DNA from: Lepisosteus oculatus
Lineage: Eukaryota > Chordata > Actinopteri > Semionotiformes > Lepisosteidae
DNA: 64,000 nucleotides
Assembly (NCBI RefSeq): GCF_040954835.1
Contig: NC_090704.1
Location: 44,706,979 to 44,770,978, forward strand
Direction: 5' to 3'
A model generated the notes under the pieces. It had not been told where the DNA came from. It searched no databases and saw only the letters and a program-made list of their open reading frames with translations. The position numbers were made by a program, and so were the translations under genes. Within the stretch, counting starts at the first letter, position 1. Each line of letters begins with the position of its first letter. Of the stretch, positions 47,501-60,285 are shown one piece after another.

Positions 47501-48120
47501 TGTTCTGCAATCCTAGGCCACGCCAGCTGTCAGATCCCATAACATCTCTCTCCACAGCCTTCTACACTGTGGTCAAGCAGGAGTTTGTATTTCAGGGACT
47601 GGTTATGAATTGTATGAAGGGTCTTGTCTGTGTGTTTTAATACATAGACAACCATCTGCTCTGGGAATAAGCATTTGGGGGTAAATTAAATTTTAAACTG
47701 TTCCATTATTGAGAGGACTAACACTAAAATTCATAAAATAATAAAGGCAGGGATACAGTTCTGCAAGTAAAGATTAGATTTGTCCCTGATTCATTTTGGT
47801 AGACGGTGTTTTTCCAGGAGTCCCTAGAAGGAAATCAGGGAAGAATTGTTTAACCCTTCCCATGTGTCACAGGAGCCCTGTGTCAATTTAAAAAAAAAAA
47901 AGATAGAAACAGCTGGTCTTTGTCTGTTGATGGTAGGGGCAATTAGTACAGAGGCAGTGCACTCTTGTGATTGAGTCTCTGTTACGGTGATTCTAACCCC
48001 CTCTATTTAGCTTAAAAATTCTTCTTGTTATGTATACCAGCCTCACAACTGCTCGCATTTATTTTTTAACTCTTGGTAGCTTGTACTTTAAGGTTGATTA
48101 TACCACGGATAACCCAATTT
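44510..48120. other. Gene-poor region, mostly unique DNA
   Basis: Apart from the weak fragment at 45199-45367 I see no gene. The stretch 46930-47110 is rich in TAATGA/ATTTATAAT-type motifs and balanced in composition, which is typical of conserved non-coding elements. That reading is inference. Confidence 0.35.
45199..45367 (-). pseudogene. Possible decayed Ig-like exon fragment
   Basis: One minus-strand frame reads HCSQSHIYISNLKANTDSF and DKGLYSV followed by KKLTCP, resembling the end of an Ig V domain (I-x-NL...D-x-G-x-Y). It is closed by a stop just upstream, with no good acceptor, and an overlapping frame carries more open sequence (SSIEIKGTTVLNLTF). It may be a remnant with a frameshift, or chance. 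Confidence 0.2.
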
Positions 48121-48134
48121 TTCGTTTGTTGTTT

Positions 48135-48260
48135 TTTCCAGGTGCTTCAGTTTCCTCCCACCTCTGACGGACATGTTATCAAGTGCAGATGCTGTCTTTA
48201 AAACGTCCCCGTCCATGTGTCTGTGCCCTGCAATGGGCTGGAGCCTCATACACAAGGCAG
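48135..48260 (+). mobile_element. SINE family C fragment
   Basis: It contains gcttcagtttcctcccacct and gtgccctgcaatgggctgga, matching the core and tail of family C. It is diverged and truncated. Confidence 0.5.
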
Positions 48261-48269
48261 TTCCACTTT

Positions 48270-50200
48270 GTGCCCAGTGATACCAGAATATGCTTTACTT
48301 CATCTTGGCCCTTACCAGAAACATATATATATATTCTGCTCTGATTTGCGTGTATTGCAATTTTTTTCTTTTAATGTCTCCTGTATGAATCCAAGAACAT
48401 AAAAAACTCAAATCATTATAAAATCAGCAATCATAAACACACAGGAGATAAATTATCTATTTGGCTCACTGTATTCAAGGAGTTTCTTATGACATTGAAA
48501 CATTCTCAGCATTGATCCTGAAATATTACTTACTGTAATAAGCACGAAAGCAGTACAAAGTAATATGTCCTCCTCAACAGTTTGAAAACTAACAGGTAGA
48601 AACTTCTGCTTTACTCTTTCTTACAATTAATTTAAGTAAACAAGCAGAGAAATGCTGTTTGATTGTCAATCCATTTTATAACAAGCTTTCTCAACATGTT
48701 TGGAAAGTTGGCTCTAAAGTCTGGGGTTATGACAGTCTGCTAACTTTATCAAAGACTATGGGTTCCCTCAGAGTTCCCTGTGATTGACATAAAAATGTAA
48801 AGCCTGCTGCAATGTCAGGGTAACTAGCTGCCTGCGGTGACAGAGCCTGACATCTGCCAGTATGAATGTACTGTAATTGAATGTATAATAGAACTTTAAG
48901 GTAGCATAAAATGCTTGGCTTTTTTAAAAGGAGTGCAGCAAATGGGAGATTTGACTTCTTATATCATGCATTGCAAGTTAAAGTAAGCAAGCATCAGAGT
49001 CTGTTCCCAGGGAAACAACAGACCAGTGAAGAGCAGTGTTCAGGTACAGTATACAGAGCACCACCCTTACACCACATATTGACTCACTGTGCTTGTAATG
49101 ATGTTTCAAACATACAGAGGGAACTGAGCCCATAAAAAGTACATTAGTGCAGTTTACTTACCTAGAAACCCTAATGAAGCCTTTGCCAGGCGTAGAGGAA
49201 GGCAGTGAAAACGTGCCAGTCATGGACAATGGTGAAGATCGTGTGGTGAATATCTACCAGAGACAAATTTAAAACCAAGGCAGTGAAGACCTGATTCACC
49301 TGAATTGGATTGCTGATGCAATGATGGTGGCATCAGTGTGGAACACTGACACCGACACTGGGAGTGTAAATCGAGAACAAGGGTAGCCTAAGCTACCACA
49401 GACAGTTGTGGGGCTCTCAAAGTACAAGACAGTTTGAGACATGTGGTTTGAAACAGTTTCCTTTCAAACAGCAACTAAGCAACTAAGATCAGACACAAAT
49501 ACACTCCTAAAATCACCTGTTGTCTCTCTAGCACAATCTCCCTTCTGTCTAATAAGAGCCACTGGGAAAACAGCAGTATTAACATGCTTCATTCTTTGAT
49601 CATGCTTCTTAAGTAAAACTGTTGCTTAATCCTGAGTGATTCCTCAGAAATGAGCTTTAAAGATACAAAAAATAGATTAGGATCCTGATCAAGCCAAAAA
49701 ACATATCAGGCAAATGATGTGAGCGAGTGGGATATTGAATTTTTTGTATTTGGAAAGGATTGTTTGAAAGAAAATGTGAGCAGCCAACAGGTTCGCATGT
49801 TGTTACATTTGTTTAACTCAAGTGCTCTGCATAAACTTAAACCTCAAAACCAAGGTGGTCTTGAGATAACGTGTTACAGTCCTGGGTTATAATGGGACAA
49901 ATACAACATACAGTATCCATCCCTTATGTCTGTTCATGCTGGTGAGAATCAGGGCAGACCACGTTGAGTGAGGGGGACCAGACCTCATTTCACTCTGCAC
50001 CAGAGTCTAGCTCCACCTCAGAGCTATCCTGATGCTCCAAGGAAAGAGAAGGAATGTAACGTTGACACTATTCTTGACAAAAATTATTCTCCAATCAATG
50101 ATGGTGGCATTGATCTTTACACACTAGATTAAAGCAACCTTAGAGCAGTGAATAGGTACAATTACCTTGTGGTGTAGATTACTTAGCTCCTCAGAGCCTT
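48270..50200. other. Unannotated intergenic DNA
   Basis: No exon, RNA gene or clear repeat was recognised. The segment around 49160-49400 is less AT-rich and might be an old repeat, but I could not match it to another copy in the window. Confidence 0.3.
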
Positions 50201-50216
50201 ATGGCCTTAGTTACCA

Positions 50217-50790
50217 GCAGCCATATCACCCTGCAACTCACAACTGGCAACCCACTGAAGCTAAGCAGGTGTGAGCCTGGTCAGTACCTGGATGGAAGAC
50301 CTCCTGGGAAAAACGAAGGTTGCTGCTGGAAGAGGTGTTAGTGGGGCCAGCAGGGGGTGCTCACCCTGCAGTCCATGTGGGTCCTACTGCCCCAGTATAG
50401 TGACAGGGACACTATACTGAAAACAGGTGCCATCCTTCGGATGAGAAATAAAACGAGGCCCTGACTCTCTGTGGTCATTAAAAATCCCAGGGCGTCTCTC
50501 AAAAAGAGTAGGGGTGTAACCCCGGCGTCCTGGCCAAGTTTCCCATTGGCCCTTAAACAATCATGGCCTCCTAATAATCCCCATCTATGATTTGGCTACA
50601 TTACTCTCTGCTCTCCTCCCCACTGATCACTGATGTGTGGTGAGCGTTCTGGCACACTACGGCTGCCATCGCATCATCCAGGTGGATGCTGCAGATTGGT
50701 GGTGGTGGAGGGGAGTCCCCATTACCCGTAAAGCGCTTTGAGTGGAGTGTCCAGAAAAGCACTATATAAGTGTAAGCAATTATTATTAGT
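50217..50790 (+). mobile_element. 5S-rRNA-derived SINE (SINE3 type)
   Basis: The head resembles 5S rRNA (ccatatcaccctgcaactca, gaagctaagcaggtgtgagc, ctggtcagtacctggatgga, gacctcctgggaaaa), including the internal promoter region. The body is about 400 bp and the end reads aaagcgctttgagtggagtg, agaaaagcactatataagtg and ttattatta, a tail typical of fish LINE-mobilised SINEs. It appears full length at about 570 bp. Confidence 0.88.
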
Positions 50791-51089
50791 TTATTTTCTC
50801 CTCTGCAGTAACCACAATCAACCCATGTAGAACATAGGTACACAACACTGTTACCCACTGTAGTTTTAGTTTCTAAATAGAATATAATTGCCACAAATAT
50901 TAAATGGTTAAAAACAATCACATGTCCCAAAACACAGCAAACCTAATTGGCACTGTCAAACCATCAACCTCCTGACAACTCCAAGCAGTCTGCAAAGGAA
51001 AAGGTCAAGGTTCAGTCCTTGCTTAAAGTAAAAGCCAGGAACCACAACATCCCAGCCATAAATCCTTCTACTATTCTGAAAAACGGATG

Positions 51090-51230
51090 ACCGATAACGC
51101 ATATTTAAATACGATGCTCCTCCCACTTGTTCAGGAGCAGCCAATTAGAGTCCTTCCTCCTCGCCCGCGATTTCGTGTTCTCGCGGTGCTAGGCTAACCC
51201 TAGCGGGGGGGTTGTGCTCTCGAAGCTTTT
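51090..51230 (+). promoter_or_regulatory. Promoter-like segment
   Basis: A CCAAT motif (agccaattagag), GC-box-like ctcctccc and cgcccgcg, and a local rise in CG dinucleotides stand in AT-rich DNA. An initiator-like region precedes spliced-looking + strand sequence. Direction is inferred from the downstream splice signals. Confidence 0.35.
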
Positions 51231-51919
51231 CCGTTCTTGTCCGAGGCACGAGTCAAAACTTTGTGCGTGCGTATATGTCTGCTCTCTTTTGCTTCATTAT
51301 AGATTTGTGGATGTCGCTGCACTCAAAAATGATAAAGGTAAGTGTTTTATGTACGTTTTTATGTTATTGCTTTTGATAATAGTCTATAGTCCTACATTTT
51401 CGGTTCTTTTCTTATTTAGCGTATTTATGCTAATTGTCACGGTTTGTATATACCGTATAGGAAACCTTTTTGCCAGACTATGTGTTTATGTGTTATTCTA
51501 TGCTTTTGTTGTTTAATTTTAATCTTTCATTCTATGTTTTTATTCTTGTGATTGGATAGTTCAGGGCTGTTCCCCTCGCTAGTAATGAAAACTGGGTGAA
51601 AATTGGATTTTCAAGATAATTTGTGTGCAGTTATACTTTAGTTACTGTACAAGGGATTAACACACTTTTAAAGGTGTTGAAGCTAATAAGTTTTTTTGTA
51701 TTTTAATTGCTAAGGAAAATCCATTAGTGCACCAGCCCCTCATCTAGGATTTGCTCTTTGACAGATGATTGTAGCTAAAAGAAAATTACTGGGTGAGTGG
51801 ATTTTAAAAAACATTTGCTCTTTTCATCACAGGCAACCAGGAAAAGGTCACAAGCTGGTCCATCGATCAGGACATTTTTCAGATTTTAACATTTTCTTTG
51901 AAACTTTAGCAGCTTTAAA
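51231..51919 (+). ncRNA. Possible spliced long non-coding RNA
   Basis: A first exon could run from the promoter-like segment to gataaag|gtaagt near 51337, and a second from ttttcatcacag at about 51832 to ctttaaag near 51919 before ggtgagtg. Joined, the only frame from an ATG encodes about 27 residues (MSLHSKMIK...), so protein coding is unlikely. It rests on splice signals only. Confidence 0.25.
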
Positions 51920-51959
51920 GGGTGAGTGTTATTGTTGGTGCGACTTAAATTAAATCTTC

Positions 51960-53390
51960 TAAATTTGTTGCCCTGCTTTTCAGCACTTGACATTTGAGCA
52001 TTCACTCCAGGAATAATAATTTTTCCCCAGACTACACTGAAGTGTCTCTATGGCGGTACTGAAATTTTGTCAGTGTCATACATTTCCCATAAAATAAATA
52101 AGGGTGATGCTGTGGCAGTCTTTCCAAGTGTGCAACTTTGAGTTTAATGTCCCTGTGTTTGGTTTAAGTGACGAGAGAAACATGTCCTTCAGTCAGTAAG
52201 TATACCAGTTCAGACAGCAGACCTGGACAACTGTCATTTAGTCCAATTAGTTGCGATTAACTTTAACAGTACGAGGAATAATTATGCATTAAAGCACACT
52301 ATCTGACTATTCTCTGAATGAATAAATGAATGAGTATGAATGAAGACAAATCAATTATGAGCTGGGAAGTAACTGGAGGTTTTAACTTTTTTGTAAAATG
52401 AAAATTGCATGATGGACTAGTGTTTTATAGTCCAGTGGTTTACAGGATATGTTCAGAACTGTTGTGGTTTAGAACTCGGAGCTCTTAAATGGGGTGGTAC
52501 AGTATGAAACTGGAAACGATCTTGACATGTATAGGAGTTTCGTTTGCAATATCCTTGCAAAGCCCCGGTATTCTGTTTGGACGTGCCTCTACAAGAATTC
52601 TGAAGCTTAATAGTATAATTGAATTTATTAGGAGCACATGTGCGACTGAAGAAAAAAACGTCTTGCATTTCTTCTGTGATAGCTGGCTGAATGGAGAGGA
52701 TTAAATGTTTTCACCTTTTAATGGCTGGGGCTGCAGTTATTCTCGGTCAAAATCCTCAGCAGGCATCTTCATAAAGTACTAACAGCCTGAGGTTAGCGGA
52801 GCCCCTCCACGGAGTATTCGGTAAGGCTGCGATAAGGATGGAAACGCTCGCCTCGAGCTGTTGAAGTCCTGTTTGCTGCTATAGCAACAGTGCCTGATTC
52901 ATCAGTCTTAGCTTGTTGACTGTGAGATATTTCGACCTATCCCCACACCGTTGAAATTGCTGTGGGCCTTGCATTAAAGAAAAAATGATTTACAGAGACC
53001 AAATTCCATGAAATCATTCAAGCGTAATGCCATCTTAGTTTTTGGGCTACAACCACATTAATTCTCACCAGATTCATTGCTGCCGTTTTAATCTAGATGT
53101 CTAAAGTTTCTGTTTCTTTTATCAATGACTCTCCACACAATTTCCACTTGTGTCCTTCATTCTGAAGAAATCCACTGGGTTGACTTTGTTGATGCTTTTA
53201 AGGATTTCAATTGCATTTCCACTCATAATGTTCTCAGTTCAAGACCTTTCAAGGTTCAGTTCCAATCAGATAGTCTGCTTTTTTAGATCTTACTGAGCAA
53301 TTCATGATTTAACAACTGAGAGGCTGTTTTGTTCCTTTAGCCTGTCAATGTAGAATAGTCTTTAATCTCGAAATGTATTGGGTTCACCTA
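51960..53390. other. Unannotated intergenic DNA
   Basis: AT-rich single-copy-looking sequence. I see no supported gene or repeat. Confidence 0.3.
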
Positions 53391-53395
53391 CAGTA

Positions 53396-53598
53396 CATGC
53401 ATTGGGACAATTTAGAAACATCAGTTAACATAGCTGGAATGTTTGGATAGCAGGAGGACATCAGAGCACCCAAACCCACCGGGACATGGGAGGGATATGC
53501 AATCTCCAAACAAAAGATGCCTCAGTCTAGACTTGAACCAGGGCTCCCAGGAGCTGTGAGACAGCAGTGCTCGCTACCAAGCTGGTGCTTGTAAAGAT
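53396..53598 (-). mobile_element. tRNA-derived SINE, family C, minus orientation
   Basis: The complement contains GCACTGCTGTCTCACAGC, GAGCCCTGGTTCAAGTC (B box), TTTGGAGATTGCATATCC and GTGGGTTTGGGTGCTCTG, the same head and core as the family C copies at 9917 and 35884. Confidence 0.75.
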
Positions 53599-53599
53599 G

Positions 53600-56500
53600 T
53601 GCTATTCACAAATTTTTATTTTAAAAATCAGAGGAGGTAACCGAATGTCTGTATAATTTATGAGGTTGTATACGGACATTTTCATTTGCAGATGAAAGTG
53701 TTTGAGTTATAGCTTTTCTGATATAAAGCAAAAAAAGCATAGTTTACTAATAGACAAGCAGTTTGCAGTGTTTGTAGATTTATTTTGTAAAGAAACTAAA
53801 GTTTTATGAGTCTTTTCAATTATTTCTAGTTTTAAACAAAAATGCTGCTAACAGAATTGTACAGACCGATCACTAAAGACTAGTGGCTGTCTGTTGCACG
53901 TTATAAGTCTCACTGTTCTAGGTTAGTTTCCAAGAAGGTCATTGGCCATCCACAGTAATTACAGGCAAAGAGAACAAGCTACATTTATTATACTAACACT
54001 TAAAACTCTTTTCTTCTGTAAAGGAATGAACGTGACTTTGTCCTCTGATTAATGTGGGATAAAACATTATATGTTATAAAACATTAGCCTGCTCAACAGC
54101 TGTAATAAAAGCATTTACCCTTCAAAATTAATGGCCTCGTCCATTAAGCCTTTACATGATAACGGCCTTTTATATAGAGTGTAATAATGAAGAAGTGTCT
54201 GGTTCATTGACATTCTAAAATGATTATGCTTTTGTAAATGAGAATCCTCTTTTTTAATTAACTTCCTGCAATGAAGAAAAATCCAAAAGCATTATTGATT
54301 AGTTCCTTATAGGTAATAAGAAAATGCAACTTGGATATTTTTCACACTTTGGCATCTCAATGGGAAGTAATTCTCTCCTTAGTGATTGGGTGAGGTGAAT
54401 TTCACACACAAAAGGAGATGAAGAATTCAGCAGCACTTCTCTTGTACGATTGCAGGACTCTTTTCTCAATCCGTTGCTACTAACCAGATCTGTTTTTGCA
54501 AAGAGCCCCTAAATCTAAAGCTGAAATCTGACACAGCACTGATGAGAAGCTTTCTGCAGACAAGAGGAAAACCTGATTCATGTATCGATAGCTTGTAATT
54601 TCCTGCCTGTGGGGACGCATTTCCTCTTTATTGACCTAATGTAGAAAGCAAACAGGTTTGATTCACTGCTGGCAATAAACTGATCCTTAGAAGTCGCTAT
54701 TAATTTTGAGATGGAGATGCATTTTCCTTTGCCTTTACTCTGCCTAAATTCCTGGGGAATAATTCTATTTGGAAGTAAGTGGCCGACTGAATTGGATTAA
54801 GAGAGCACAGTGTAATGTGACAGGGTGGGTGGCAGTATATTTGCGCTCCTGCTCACATACAGTACCACACAGAGTAGGGAATGCCATTCCTCAGAAATAC
54901 CCAAGATGAGGTGAATGATGATTTTTACTCTTTGCAAGAAGTCGTTGAGGTTCTGTTCAGTGAAGCCCGGCCTGTATTTTCAACATTTAGTTTGTTTTCC
55001 AGTCATAGTGAGTCATGTGAATGCATTTCAAATAAGACCTACAGTCAATAAGTGTCTATGTTCTATCCTGTCACCCTCAAGATGGTGTTCTCTCTACCCT
55101 TGAAAAATAAAGTTCCAGCTGCAGAGCGGTTTGGAGCAATTTCAGATTGTGCAGTCTGTATGTGTAAGTCAACAGCTGTGATTTTATGCTTGTTATCCGT
55201 TTGTGATTTGCCTTTTGGAGTTTTGGAGTTTAAATGACAAGTTTCCCTCCTCTGGGAAAAAATATATATTTTTTAAATTAAAATTAATTAACTGTTCCTT
55301 GAAATAATTGTTTTTACGAATTTGTCTTTCAGAACACTACAGTAAGGGGCTCAGTTAAAGCATTCCGATCCCATTGGGAAGGGTTTTGGTTTGACTGAAG
55401 CTGGTGATTCAGAGTATGGTCGTCTGTTTGAAGACCCGTGACAACAATTATTTGTCAGAATACCAGATCTTGTATGCAATCTGTTGTCTATCTTCTGTCT
55501 TGGATTATATATTTTGATAATAGTTTTATTTCAATTGTGCAAGCAGTTTTAAAACCTGTATATTGAGAGTAACCATAGGACACAGCATGTCAACCAGGTC
55601 TTTTGAAAATATTTCTAAGTAATTATTTAAAGGTTTATTATTACATATTATTAAAATGGAAAGACTGGTATTAGATGGGAAACAAGGAAAGTACAAAGCC
55701 CTAGACTGCTATCCACTAGGGAGTGTTATGTAGTTTCTAACTCTTGAACATCTCAGACCTTTATAGATTTTCATACTCTACCAGCAGTCTTAATGAATAG
55801 TCATATTATGAGATGCATATTGTTATGAGGTGTGGCTGTTTGTAGATAAATTGTGGAGGTCCAGAAGTACTTGGGATCGGGCTGAGGTAGGGGATTGTAC
55901 ACACTTGCACACTTAAACCCCCTCCGTATACATTAAAGAAAAAAGTCAAGTGAGCAAATTCCAGCTCAGGACCTAATCACAGCTTTCTAACAAATCTAAC
56001 TTTGAAATCTGGGTAGCGTTCTGCACCCCGGCTCAGGCCTGCCTTGTTTTCAGCACTAGAGGCTCAGGCTGAATGCTGTTCTGGGAGAAACAATGTGCAA
56101 GCTGTGTCTCCGGTTTTCTGGTTTTCTCTGTTTTTTGGTTGATTCTGGAGAAAAGAGGGGGTGGGGTGGGGGACTTTTTGTTCCGAGTTTGTTCTCCCAA
56201 ACTTTTTCTAGCCACTTTCTTGTGATACTCTGCTTCTGGTGATAATTAAGACAACAGATAAAGTTGTAAAGATAAAGTTAAAACAGAGACTCCAGACCTT
56301 CCAGGAAACAAGCCAAGTTTTTTGGCAGCCTGCTCTTTAAACGTAAAATAGTGCCAGAAGACATTAGTAAACATTTAAGGTAAAAAATATTTCCCTTTCA
56401 TTTTTTTATACTATTAAGAAACATTAAGGCTATCACTAGCTGGGTGTAATAATGGTCAGCTGTGTTCTGCTCCTTAAATCATTTGTCAAAAATACATCTT

Positions 56501-59430
56501 CTTTGTCGGGGAGTAAACTTACTTTTTTCGAGTAGATTGGCGTCGATGCTCTGCAGAACAAGTGACAAACTAATAAACAGCTTTAAGAGGTAAATTTATT
56601 TTGTAAGGTTTGTTGGTTTCTGTCAGCTCTTCTGCTGCATGTAATCTTCGTATTTAGTATCTCTTCACCTGTCAGGAGAGAATGAAGCAGCATGAGGCAC
56701 ATCCCCTCTGTTTTCATCAGCTACTGCACAGTTCTTCCTGTTCCCCTCAAGCTATGGAAAAAATTAAGAACATTAAATGGTAAACAAAATAAACAGATAT
56801 GTGTGGCTAGGCACAGCACAGGACTGTAAATATTGTTTGTGTTCACAGTCTGTTTTCCAGGTCTATTTAACTGTTTGCTTGAAGAGGATTTCCCATTTTA
56901 CTGGATTCTGTTGTCTTTTGATGTTGACTTTTTTTCAACATCTCAGAATATGATTAAATGTATTTAGCCATGGGCTCCCAATTGAACAGTGATTCAAAAT
57001 TTGCCCTAATTTTAAAAGAAACTTGAATTCCATATAGTTCACTGTTCACAAGTTTGTTTTCTCTTGGTGGGTATAAAAATGCCACCTAGGTTTTAAATTT
57101 GGAATCGGAAACTTATTCACCAAGAACAAGGAATTTCTCTTGGTTGAGGTGTCGACATATAAAATGAAAGTAAGAAAAAAAAGAAATATGTACAATTTAA
57201 AAGTATATAGAGTTGAGTAATAAAGTGTGCTGTGAAAAAAGTATCGGTAGCATGTGCTGTTAAGTGAAAATGTACAACTGATCACAGAGGAAGGATGAGA
57301 GAAGTGTCCTCTTATATTATGATATGAGATATCAGAATACTGTGTACTGTATTCTAAACACAAAAAAGATGGCTTACCCATTTAGTGTTACTTTTTTGAG
57401 GAAATGAATGCCCTCCTTTGCTGAAACGTCAGCATTCCGATGTTAATTGGATCAATCAAGTGGTTATTGTGTTTGGGTGGTAACGGAGTGGGTGATTTCC
57501 AGTTATATTCCTCTGCACGGCTTCTAGTTTAGTGACCTGCACATGCTGGATTTCTTTGTCTCGAAGAACAAGATCCACTTGAAAATCCATTTGCACAGCA
57601 GGGCATTTGGCTGGAGTCTTTGGAGTGGTGTGCCTTGTTTAAGGGTATGACAGTCCACGGTCTCTAAACCTCAACTCACCTAGGTGTTTCAGGCTTTATA
57701 ATATGCCAGTGTACCTCTTCTCTTTCCTCATGTGCAATGAGATATAGTCAGTGTGTGCTTTCTTTAAATGATTATAGTATATTAAGAATGATTGAAGAAG
57801 CTTAAATTGAGAGTGATATTCAGATTCATAAGCACCAAGTATATTCCCGAACCATTTATTTTATTTAGCTGAAACTGTGACTAGACATGTTGAAATATTT
57901 GTGGAATGTCATGATTGAAGTTTTAAGTGAACTGTTGTTATTGTTTAAAAGTTAAATCATTCTTGTAATTCGGTAATATATAACAAAATTTTACAAGATT
58001 AAGCAGAGTGAAACATGTCATTTGGCAGAAGAGGCACAAATCCTGAAAGTTTTCCATTATTACCAAAGAAAGGTTTTTTAAATAATAACAAATTTGAATT
58101 TACAACATAAAACCACATTTTTACCACAATTAATTTGTTTTCAGAAGACTGTTGTTCTCACCCTCACTTTTCTAAAGAAATGTCTTGTACTGAAAGTTGC
58201 AGTTGACATTAACACCGAGCTACTGTACACAATAAGCTTGCATTTCCTGTTTGCGACATGTCTGTAAAACAGTAACCTCTACCACAGCCAGAAGAAACTA
58301 GTCACAGCTCGTATAAGGACTGTTTCTCTCTGAGTGTCCTTGTATCACAGCCCTCAACATGCATCATCTGGATACTCAAGCCTTGACTGTTTTACTTGGA
58401 TTTTACCCAGTAAGTATAAATTTTCCTGAAGATTAAAGACGCTCTGGAACACTGAACTGGAGTCAACCATACAAGATGTTTTTTAAAATAAAACCATTTA
58501 AAAACAACACTTTCTTGGCAGTGATTAAGTGAAAGCTTTACAAAAGTGTTATCTTCCTTTGATGTCCTTGTCAAAATTTTCAGGTGTTCAAAAGCTTTAT
58601 TACTTACCAGTAATGACTTTGTCTTCTGTTAATCCCTTCAAAGAATGACCAGGAATGTGTTATCTGACAAGAGAGTGGTAAATACAGCAGAACCTGTCTT
58701 TTTAAAGCACAGCCAGGCTCATTTCACTCTTCACAATAACTGTTATTGCTTCTCCTAGGAAAGCTGCAAGCTCTTTGCCATTAGCCTTTTTAATTGCCTG
58801 AGGAAGGGCTTCACATTGTGTTGAGAAATTAATGGCTTCCTGCAAAACCAATTTCTAATTTTTCAGACACTGTGTTTACTAGCTTCCCATAAAACAATTC
58901 CCTCTTGCTTTGTTTTGATGCAGGCTGGGCTGCAGACGAAGGCCGTGATTGGACAGCTCAGATCAACTTGAAGATGATGGGTGTTCTGTTACTAATGCTT
59001 TACTGTGGTGCTGATTTGATTATTTTTTCATGAGGGCTTTGTTCTGCTTTTCTGAGCAGGTTATCTTAAAAGGAGAACATTCTCCAAGAAGTTGAAATCT
59101 TTACAAAGGACCCCCAACCCCCCCCCATGTAAAGGTAATGGTGAGGGGAGATGGATCAGTGCTTCCACAATACTGTTCAGAAGGAAGGCGTTGCCTTGGT
59201 AACACAGAGCTAAATGAGAAGTTTGCAACACAGTACATGAGTATCTCTGGTCTTATCCTTCCTGTTCTACCTATTTACCTCCCAGAACCTGAACCTGGTG
59301 AAAAGAGCTTCTATACTATGAATCAGAGAGGCATTGGATCAGCTGCCTGAAACTTGGAACCTATTTAGTAACAAAGTAATGCACTTCTTGTCCATTAAAG
59401 TTTTTTTTTCTTTCCCCAGGAGCATGTTGT
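53600..59430. other. Gene-free AT-rich block, possible regulatory DNA
   Basis: Nearly 6 kb without an exon or a recognisable mobile element. The part at 54050-54420 has dense ATTA/TAATTA-type homeodomain motifs and little simple repeat, which suggests a conserved enhancer. That is inference from composition. Confidence 0.3.
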
Positions 59431-59433
59431 ACA

Positions 59434-59718
59434 TAAGATAAGATAACTTTATTAGCCCTATACAATTTCGTGCATTAGGAATTTGTCTTTTCACATACCC
59501 CAGCTTGCTCTCCATGAGACACACAAGGTATACAGACGGGGAGAGAGAAGCTTGGGGTCAGAGTGCATGGTCCGCCATTTATAAGGTGCCCCTGGAGCAG
59601 CTGGAGTTAACGTCCTTGCTCAGGGGCCCAACAGAGTAGGATTCCTCTGCCGGCCTCGTGATTTGAACCTTCCAGCCACAGGCGCAGATCCTGAACAACG
59701 GTGCCACCGCTCCGCCCT
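59434..59718 (-). mobile_element. tRNA-derived SINE, family A, full copy
   Basis: On the complement the head is AGGGCGGAGCGGTGGCACCG with an A box, and the B box GGTTCAAATC is the complement of 59660-59669. The element ends in repeated TCTTAT units (complement of ataagataagataac). The copies at 2930 and 23384 share the 3' part, which defines the family. Confidence 0.85.
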
Positions 59719-60020
59719 GTACACATTTTGATGACTTTATGTAGATTGTGGGAGCTCTGTGGAACAGTAACTAGCCAAACAACTTCACTGAGACCTCAGC
59801 ATTAGGGCTGCTCTGTATTTTAAAGGAGCCACCAGACAAGCTATGCAATGTTACAATTTTGTGCTTGAGATGAAAACATTGAGCAAAATCTTTCTTAGGA
59901 GGCCGTCTAATCAAAAGAAGGGTTACATACAATTCTTCTCCGACAGATAATTTTTTTTCCTTGCATGCACTCATTTTCTGGATTGCTATGGACTCTCCAG
60001 GGTGGCTGTTCAGGTTTTAC

Positions 60021-60217
60021 TTTACAAATGCGAATCTCATTATGCACAGCCTGTGTGACATTGGAAGGAGAACAGTGATAGACTTGCTGCACAGATTCAC
60101 CTCTGCTGGTTTTAGAGCTATACTGTACCTCCCACTGTGAATCTATTACCATACAAGGCTGGTAGATTGTTAACGTTGCATTCTGTGCCAGCCTTAATGT
60201 GATGGGCGGGGGTGCCT
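60021..60217 (-). pseudogene. Possible orphan receptor-domain exon
   Basis: Minus-strand acceptor GAGTTTCAG and donor GTAAAA flank an open 197-nt stretch encoding APPPITLRLAQNATLTIY, MVIDSQWEVQYSS and VYHCSPSNVTQ. The proline lead, alternating hydrophobics and WEVQYSS recall an FN3 or Ig-type receptor domain. No leader, partner exon or membrane segment was found nearby, so it may be chance or a relic. Confidence 0.2.
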
Positions 60218-60285
60218 CTGAAACTCAATGGGCATGAATATTATTGGAAAAAACTCCAAGCACATCTAAAACAAAGGTTAGATTT

